Shown: in pieces, positions 16,334-19,099 of the stretch | Layout of the letters: each line of letters begins with the position of its first letter | How positions within the stretch are numbered: position 1 is the first letter of the stretch | Source: Oscillospiraceae bacterium | GTDB lineage: Bacteria; Bacillota_A; Clostridia; Oscillospirales; Oscillospiraceae | Assembly (NCBI GenBank): GCA_017939025.1 | Contig: JAGBAI010000108.1 | Coordinates: 1-19,099 of the forward strand | Length of the DNA: 19,099 nucleotides | Reading direction: 5' to 3' | Made by a program: the position numbers and the translations under genes | The notes under the pieces: model-generated | What the model saw: only the letters and a program-made list of their open reading frames with translations | Databases searched by the model: none | What the model was told of the DNA's origin: nothing

Positions 16334-16900
16334 ATGAAAAAACGACTGTTTCTTGTTTTTGCCCTGATTGCCCTGCTTCTGTGCGGATGCCGTCAGGAAA
16401 AAGGCGGCAACGAAGATTTTACCCAGAAAGAGCTGCCCACCCCCAGCCAGATCGAGATTCGTACAAATAACATCTATACGAGCTACGACCCGGAGACAGA
16501 GGAGTATGCCAAAATCTGGGACGCTCTGCGGCCCAACTGGTGGAAAACCGCTGCCGAAACGCCGGAAACCGCTGCGGATGATGCTCTGTTTCTGGCAGAA
16601 TCTCCTGCGCAGTTAAAAACCACCTCCAACCGAACCTATGCAGAAAGCGGTGATACCTTTGTGTGCTTTCTGTATAAAGACACGCCTCTGAAATGGGTGG
16701 AGCCCAACGGAAAGACCACGCTGGACATTGAAATGGTGGCCTTCTGGCTGCCTCCGATGACAGAAAGCGAAGAAACGGTCAAAGGGTGCTTTCTTATCAG
16801 CGAGGGAACTGATATCGGCATCAACGAAGGCCTGTTCACCTACTATTACCCGCCGGACATCGCCGCCGGGTTCTGGAGTTGGCTAACGAGCAATGAATAA
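16334..16900 (+). CDS. Putative lipoprotein, unknown function
   Basis: A 188-residue protein with signal peptide MKKRLFLVFALIALLLCGC; the second cysteine (C19) is the likely lipid attachment site. A polar linker (RQEKGGNEDFTQKELPTPSQ) leads to a domain with many Trp/Tyr residues and a PNGKTTLDIEMVAFWLPP segment. This faintly resembles the PTGRIALDFD region of the preceding gene, so the two may be distant paralogues (inference). AAAGGAGG precedes the ATG, 13 bp after the previous stop. The GTAG-hairpin element begins at the base right after its stop codon. Confidence 0.75.
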   Translation: MKKRLFLVFALIALLLCGCRQEKGGNEDFTQKELPTPSQIEIRTNNIYTSYDPETEEYAKIWDALRPNWWKTAAETPETAADDALFLAESPAQLKTTSNRTYAESGDTFVCFLYKDTPLKWVEPNGKTTLDIEMVAFWLPPMTESEETVKGCFLISEGTDIGINEGLFTYYYPPDIAAGFWSWLTSNE

Positions 16901-17005
16901 CGTAGGGCGGGGATATATCCCCGCCGGGCAGTTACCTCCATTGAGCATTCTGTTATAACGCTCAAATGTCGATGGTTCCCGGCGGGAATGTATTCCCGCC
17001 CTACG
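16901..17005. repeat. REP/BIME-like paired-hairpin element
   Basis: The left end CGTAGG continues into a perfect 20-nt palindrome at 16906-16925 (GGCGGGGATA and its complement). The right hairpin GGCGGGAAT-GT-ATTCCCGCC (16981-17000) ends in CTACG. The interior holds a third small hairpin, TTGAGC/GCTCAA (16941-16946/16960-16965). The element fills the gap between two convergent genes, starting directly after one stop codon and ending 12 bp before the other, and may serve as a bidirectional transcript end. A T-run (GGTTTTTTATTT) follows the right hairpin on the plus strand. Confidence 0.87.
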
Positions 17006-17017
17006 GTTTTTTATTTC

Positions 17018-17524
17018 TTATACTTTCAGGATACGGCCTTCCCGTCTTTCCTTAGGTGCGGGATCTTCCTCAGCATAGCCCAGGATGCAGTTGCCGATGC
17101 CCCGGTAGCTTTCAGGCAGGCCCCACTTTTTCAGCAGTTCCTTGCCCTCGGGGCGGTCAAAAGTCTCCCGGGCCCGGTTGATCCAGCAGCTGCCCAGATC
17201 CAGAGCATGGGCAGCATTCAGAAGATTGCCCATGACCAGAGAACCGTCATCGATCCAGGTGCCCAGTGCAGGGTCTGCCAGCACTACGATGACGCAGGGT
17301 GCACCATAGAAGGGATCCGTCTCCACACCCATGATCTCTGCATTAATCTTAGACAGCAGATCCCGGGGCTCCTTGTCCCGGACAGCCACCATGACAGGGG
17401 TCTGGTTGTTCTTGGCGGTGGGTGCCCACAGTCCGGCAGCCAGAACCTTGTCCAGCAGCTCGTCGGAAACCTGCTGTTCAGAATACTTCCGGACAGAACG
17501 GCGGGTTAACAGTTTATTGTACAT
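17018..17524 (-). CDS. Nitroreductase-family FMN oxidoreductase
   Basis: A 168-residue protein of the nitroreductase fold, which binds FMN and reduces nitro compounds, quinones or related acceptors with NAD(P)H. Signature parts are LLTRRSVRKYSEQQVSDELLDKVLAAGLWAPTAKNNQTP at the N-terminus, the substrate/dimer segment FYGAPCVIVVLAD, and DGSLVMGNLLNAAHALDLGSCWI. The length fits the short single-domain group. It follows the deacetylase gene by 5 bp. The final codons of that gene (AGG AGG TAA) supply its ribosome site, so translation is coupled. The physiological substrate is not predictable. Confidence 0.92.
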   Translation of the reverse strand: MYNKLLTRRSVRKYSEQQVSDELLDKVLAAGLWAPTAKNNQTPVMVAVRDKEPRDLLSKINAEIMGVETDPFYGAPCVIVVLADPALGTWIDDGSLVMGNLLNAAHALDLGSCWINRARETFDRPEGKELLKKWGLPESYRGIGNCILGYAEEDPAPKERREGRILKV

Positions 17525-17529
17525 AAATA

Positions 17530-18591
17530 TTACCTCCTGTAATATGTATTTACAAATTCCATGGTGGTCATGGTTTCAAAGCCGTAGTCTTTGACCAGCT
17601 TCAGAAGTTCTTCCATATATCCCCAATGTCCCAGAGCTTCCAGCTCATAGGAATGGCCTGCCATAACGAAGAGGGAAACCTCCTCTTTGTTTTCCGCAAA
17701 CCGGGCCAGCTTTTCCCGGATATCCAGGTCATTGTAAAGGCCATGGATGGGGATGTGGAATTCGTCCATTGGAAGGGCGTAGCTGTCGGAAAATTCCGAA
17801 AGGCGGATGTAGCGCACCAGCTTTTTCAGAATCTTCACTTCCCGTTCAGAACAGACGGTAAAGGGGACACCAAAGCCGATTTCTTCCAGCCCAAACACCT
17901 CTTTCAGCCGGGCCGCATCCTCTTCCACTTCCCGCCGCAGCTGAGGTGGTGTTAAGGAATCCAGCCGGTGATGGTGGAGGCTGTGGCTGGCAATCTCGTG
18001 ACCTTCATACAGGCTCCCAATTTCTGCAAGCACCTGCCGCCGGACCGGGAACCGATCCTCAAAGTGCCAGACAAAATCTTCCAGACCGGAGTTTAAATTA
18101 AACGTACCTTTGATACCGTATTGATTCAGCAGCTTCACCAACCGCCCGTCCCAGACGGTTCCATCGTCAAAACTCAGCAGGAAGATCTTCCGCTTGTCAA
18201 AAATGGTTTCCACGCTGCTGTCAAAATACTGTTCCACAAAATGAATCTGCGCTTCCACTTCCTGCCGGGTAAAGGCCATTCCCTCGGGGGCTGCCACAAA
18301 TTTGTCCTCATTGTCATCTGCGCGGCGGACAACCGCGATGATTTTTCCGGTGAAGGTTTCCAGAGGCTGTTCCACACCCAGAACGTACACATCCTGCTCT
18401 TCACCATCGCCGCCGGTAACACCGGGCAGGAAGCCGTAATTGATGGTATAATCCAGATGGATGCCCTTGGTCACATAGTGAAACCCGATGGGTCGGTCAA
18501 TGGTGACGGTCACCGTCTTTCCCAGATAGCTTTGGATCAGACTTTCCCGTTCTTCGCGGGTCAGAAATACTTCGGTATTGCCATATCCCAT
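17530..18591 (-). CDS. Fusion: inorganic pyrophosphatase-like domain + NodB-type polysaccharide deacetylase
   Basis: A 353-residue two-domain protein. Residues about 22-125 resemble soluble inorganic pyrophosphatase: LGKTVTVTIDRPIG, NYGFLPG, then DGEEQDVYVLG, where D62, E64 and D67 line up with the metal-binding DxDxxD, and RADDNEDKFVAAPEG. Residues about 135-353 are a carbohydrate esterase 4/NodB domain: FLLSFDDG (141-144, catalytic Asp pair), KGTFNLNSG, and ASHSLHHH with zinc-type H203 and H207. No signal peptide is present, so both domains should be cytoplasmic, which is unusual for a peptidoglycan or chitin deacetylase. AAAAGGGGG precedes the ATG. It is the first gene of a two-gene unit behind a good promoter. 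The joint role is unknown. Confidence 0.88.
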   Translation of the reverse strand: MGYGNTEVFLTREERESLIQSYLGKTVTVTIDRPIGFHYVTKGIHLDYTINYGFLPGVTGGDGEEQDVYVLGVEQPLETFTGKIIAVVRRADDNEDKFVAAPEGMAFTRQEVEAQIHFVEQYFDSSVETIFDKRKIFLLSFDDGTVWDGRLVKLLNQYGIKGTFNLNSGLEDFVWHFEDRFPVRRQVLAEIGSLYEGHEIASHSLHHHRLDSLTPPQLRREVEEDAARLKEVFGLEEIGFGVPFTVCSEREVKILKKLVRYIRLSEFSDSYALPMDEFHIPIHGLYNDLDIREKLARFAENKEEVSLFVMAGHSYELEALGHWGYMEELLKLVKDYGFETMTTMEFVNTYYRR

Positions 18592-18612
18592 GGTTATACC
18601 CCCTTTTACGCA

Positions 18613-18641
18613 ATTATATCACACATCCCGGAAGATTACAA
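18613..18641 (-). promoter_or_regulatory. Promoter of the deacetylase-nitroreductase unit
   Basis: On the minus strand, TTGTAA (18641-18636), a 17-bp spacer and a perfect TATAAT (18618-18613) with an extended TG (TGATATAAT) lie just upstream of the ribosome site and the ATG at 18591. Confidence 0.75.
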
Positions 18642-18670
18642 AGGGATTTCTTTTTTCATTGTGAAATCGT

Positions 18671-18810
18671 AGTTTGGCGGGCAGGGCCCGCACCCAATGG
18701 CGTGACTTCGACTGGTTTGTCATCCAGGACTCCTGGGTGGTACCCAATGGTCGTGGCTGATTGCCGGGCTGTAGTCCCGCCATTGTCAGCGGCCACTGGC
18801 CGCACAAACT
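18671..18810. repeat. 140-bp imperfect palindromic element with terminal hairpins
   Basis: The ends are inverted: AGTTTG (18671-18676) and CAAACT (18805-18810). Each is followed inward by a hairpin, GCGGGC-AGG-GCCCGC (18677-18691) on the left and GCGGCC-ACT-GGCCGC (18789-18803) on the right, then CAATGGCG on both strands. A central hairpin CCAGG-ACT-CCTGG lies near 18724-18736. GTAG (18669-18672) stands at the left foot, as in the REP-like elements. It is likely a non-coding mobile repeat. Confidence 0.65.
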
Positions 18811-18817
18811 GCAATTT

Positions 18818-18848
18818 AAAAGGGCAGGAATGATTTCCTGCCCTTTTT
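18818..18848. terminator. Bidirectional intrinsic terminator
   Basis: A perfect 13-bp stem AAAAGGGCAGGAA/TTCCTGCCCTTTT (18818-18830/18835-18847) with loop TGAT, T-rich on the plus strand and, by its A-run, on the minus strand too. On the minus strand it lies directly after the tRNA-like 3' segment. Confidence 0.85.
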
Positions 18849-19099
18849 GTTTAGTCCAACGGGAGTCGAACCCGCATCGGTTTTGACGGGCGGATTTCCG
18901 CCCATACATCGCAATTGTCCTTGACAATACGCCGAGTATTCCCTGCGTCCAATTTCTTGTCTGGACGAAAATCCGCTCCGGCAAAACTGCTTCGCACATT
19001 TCGGCGAGGTATGTTTGAGGGATTTTGGCCGCGGAGGACGCAGCCTTGCTGGCGCAAGGCAAGGACGACAAGTCCAAAAGCGCCAAACAGAGCCGCCGA
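18849..19099 (-). other. Structured non-coding region ending in a tRNA 3'-end-like segment
   Basis: Read on the minus strand, this stretch is a chain of hairpins: GCCTTGC-GCCA-GCAAGGC (19060-19043), GTCCA/TGGAC around 18965-18946, AATAC-TCGGC-GTATT, TTGTC/GACAA, and GGGCGGA-AA-TCCGCCC. It ends in GCGGG-TTCGACT-CCCGT (a T-arm shape, about 18877-18861) followed by TGGACTA and the terminator. No D-arm or anticodon arm fits at normal distance, so it is not a complete canonical tRNA. It may be a tRNA 3' remnant left by an integrated element, or part of a larger structured RNA or repeat cut by the window edge. Short open frames across it look incidental. Confidence 0.45.

Noticed and set aside
18853..18969. 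Complete tRNA gene on the minus strand
   Set aside because: The T-arm-like hairpin and a near-matching acceptor (TGGACTA against TCGTCCA, one mismatch) are present. The length is about 115 nt, and no D-arm or anticodon arm can be formed in the right order.
18619..19086. 155-codon minus-strand frame at the right edge
   Set aside because: It crosses the terminator, the palindromic element and the tRNA-like segment. It has no family motif and its translation reads through hairpins.

Overview
The window looks like chromosome from a gut-type Firmicute, most likely of the Oscillospiraceae/Ruminococcaceae kind. The reasons are AGGAGG-type ribosome sites, moderately high GC coding sequence with many C-ending codons, a Gram-positive style maltose PTS, lipoproteins with an LCGC lipobox, and hairpin-rich intergenic repeats. 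This is inference from gene content; no taxonomic marker gene is present.

Left part (155-10757): a carbohydrate module. A LacI-family regulator, a maltose-O-acetyltransferase-like enzyme and a DUF1349 protein run leftward. Rightward from a shared 278-bp control region run a maltose/glucose-type PTS permease with domain order EIIA-EIIC-EIIB, a MapP-type maltose 6'-phosphate phosphatase, MalQ, HPr, a divergent second HPr, enzyme I and a ROK glucokinase, closed by a strong terminator. Read as a pathway: phosphorylating maltose import, removal of the phosphate by MapP, release of glucose by MalQ, and glucose phosphorylation by the kinase. The locus carries its own HPr and enzyme I, but the enzyme I reading frame has an in-frame TAG in the linker just before the phospho-histidine segment.

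Middle part (10820-15069): well-biased, probably highly expressed genes for an Ldh2/malate-dehydrogenase-family oxidoreductase, a small NAD(P)-type malic enzyme and glycerol kinase, the first with a near-consensus promoter.

Right part (15271-18641): three tandem small exported or lipoprotein genes of unknown function on the plus strand. Facing them is a two-gene minus-strand unit encoding a nitroreductase and a fusion of a pyrophosphatase-like domain with a NodB-type polysaccharide deacetylase, behind a good promoter.

Intergenic DNA: four complete elements (12070-12207, 13423-13502, 15091-15202, 16901-17005) and one partial (right end at 122) consist of two inverted hairpins. Each hairpin has GTAG (once GTAA) at its 5' foot, and its stem sequence differs between elements but matches its partner in the same element. 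They resemble REP/iREP pairs (BIMEs). Other inverted-repeat structures lie at 1-100, 9487-9573, 18671-18810 and 18849-19099; the last ends in a tRNA-3'-end-like segment. No complete tRNA, rRNA, CRISPR array or transposase gene is visible.
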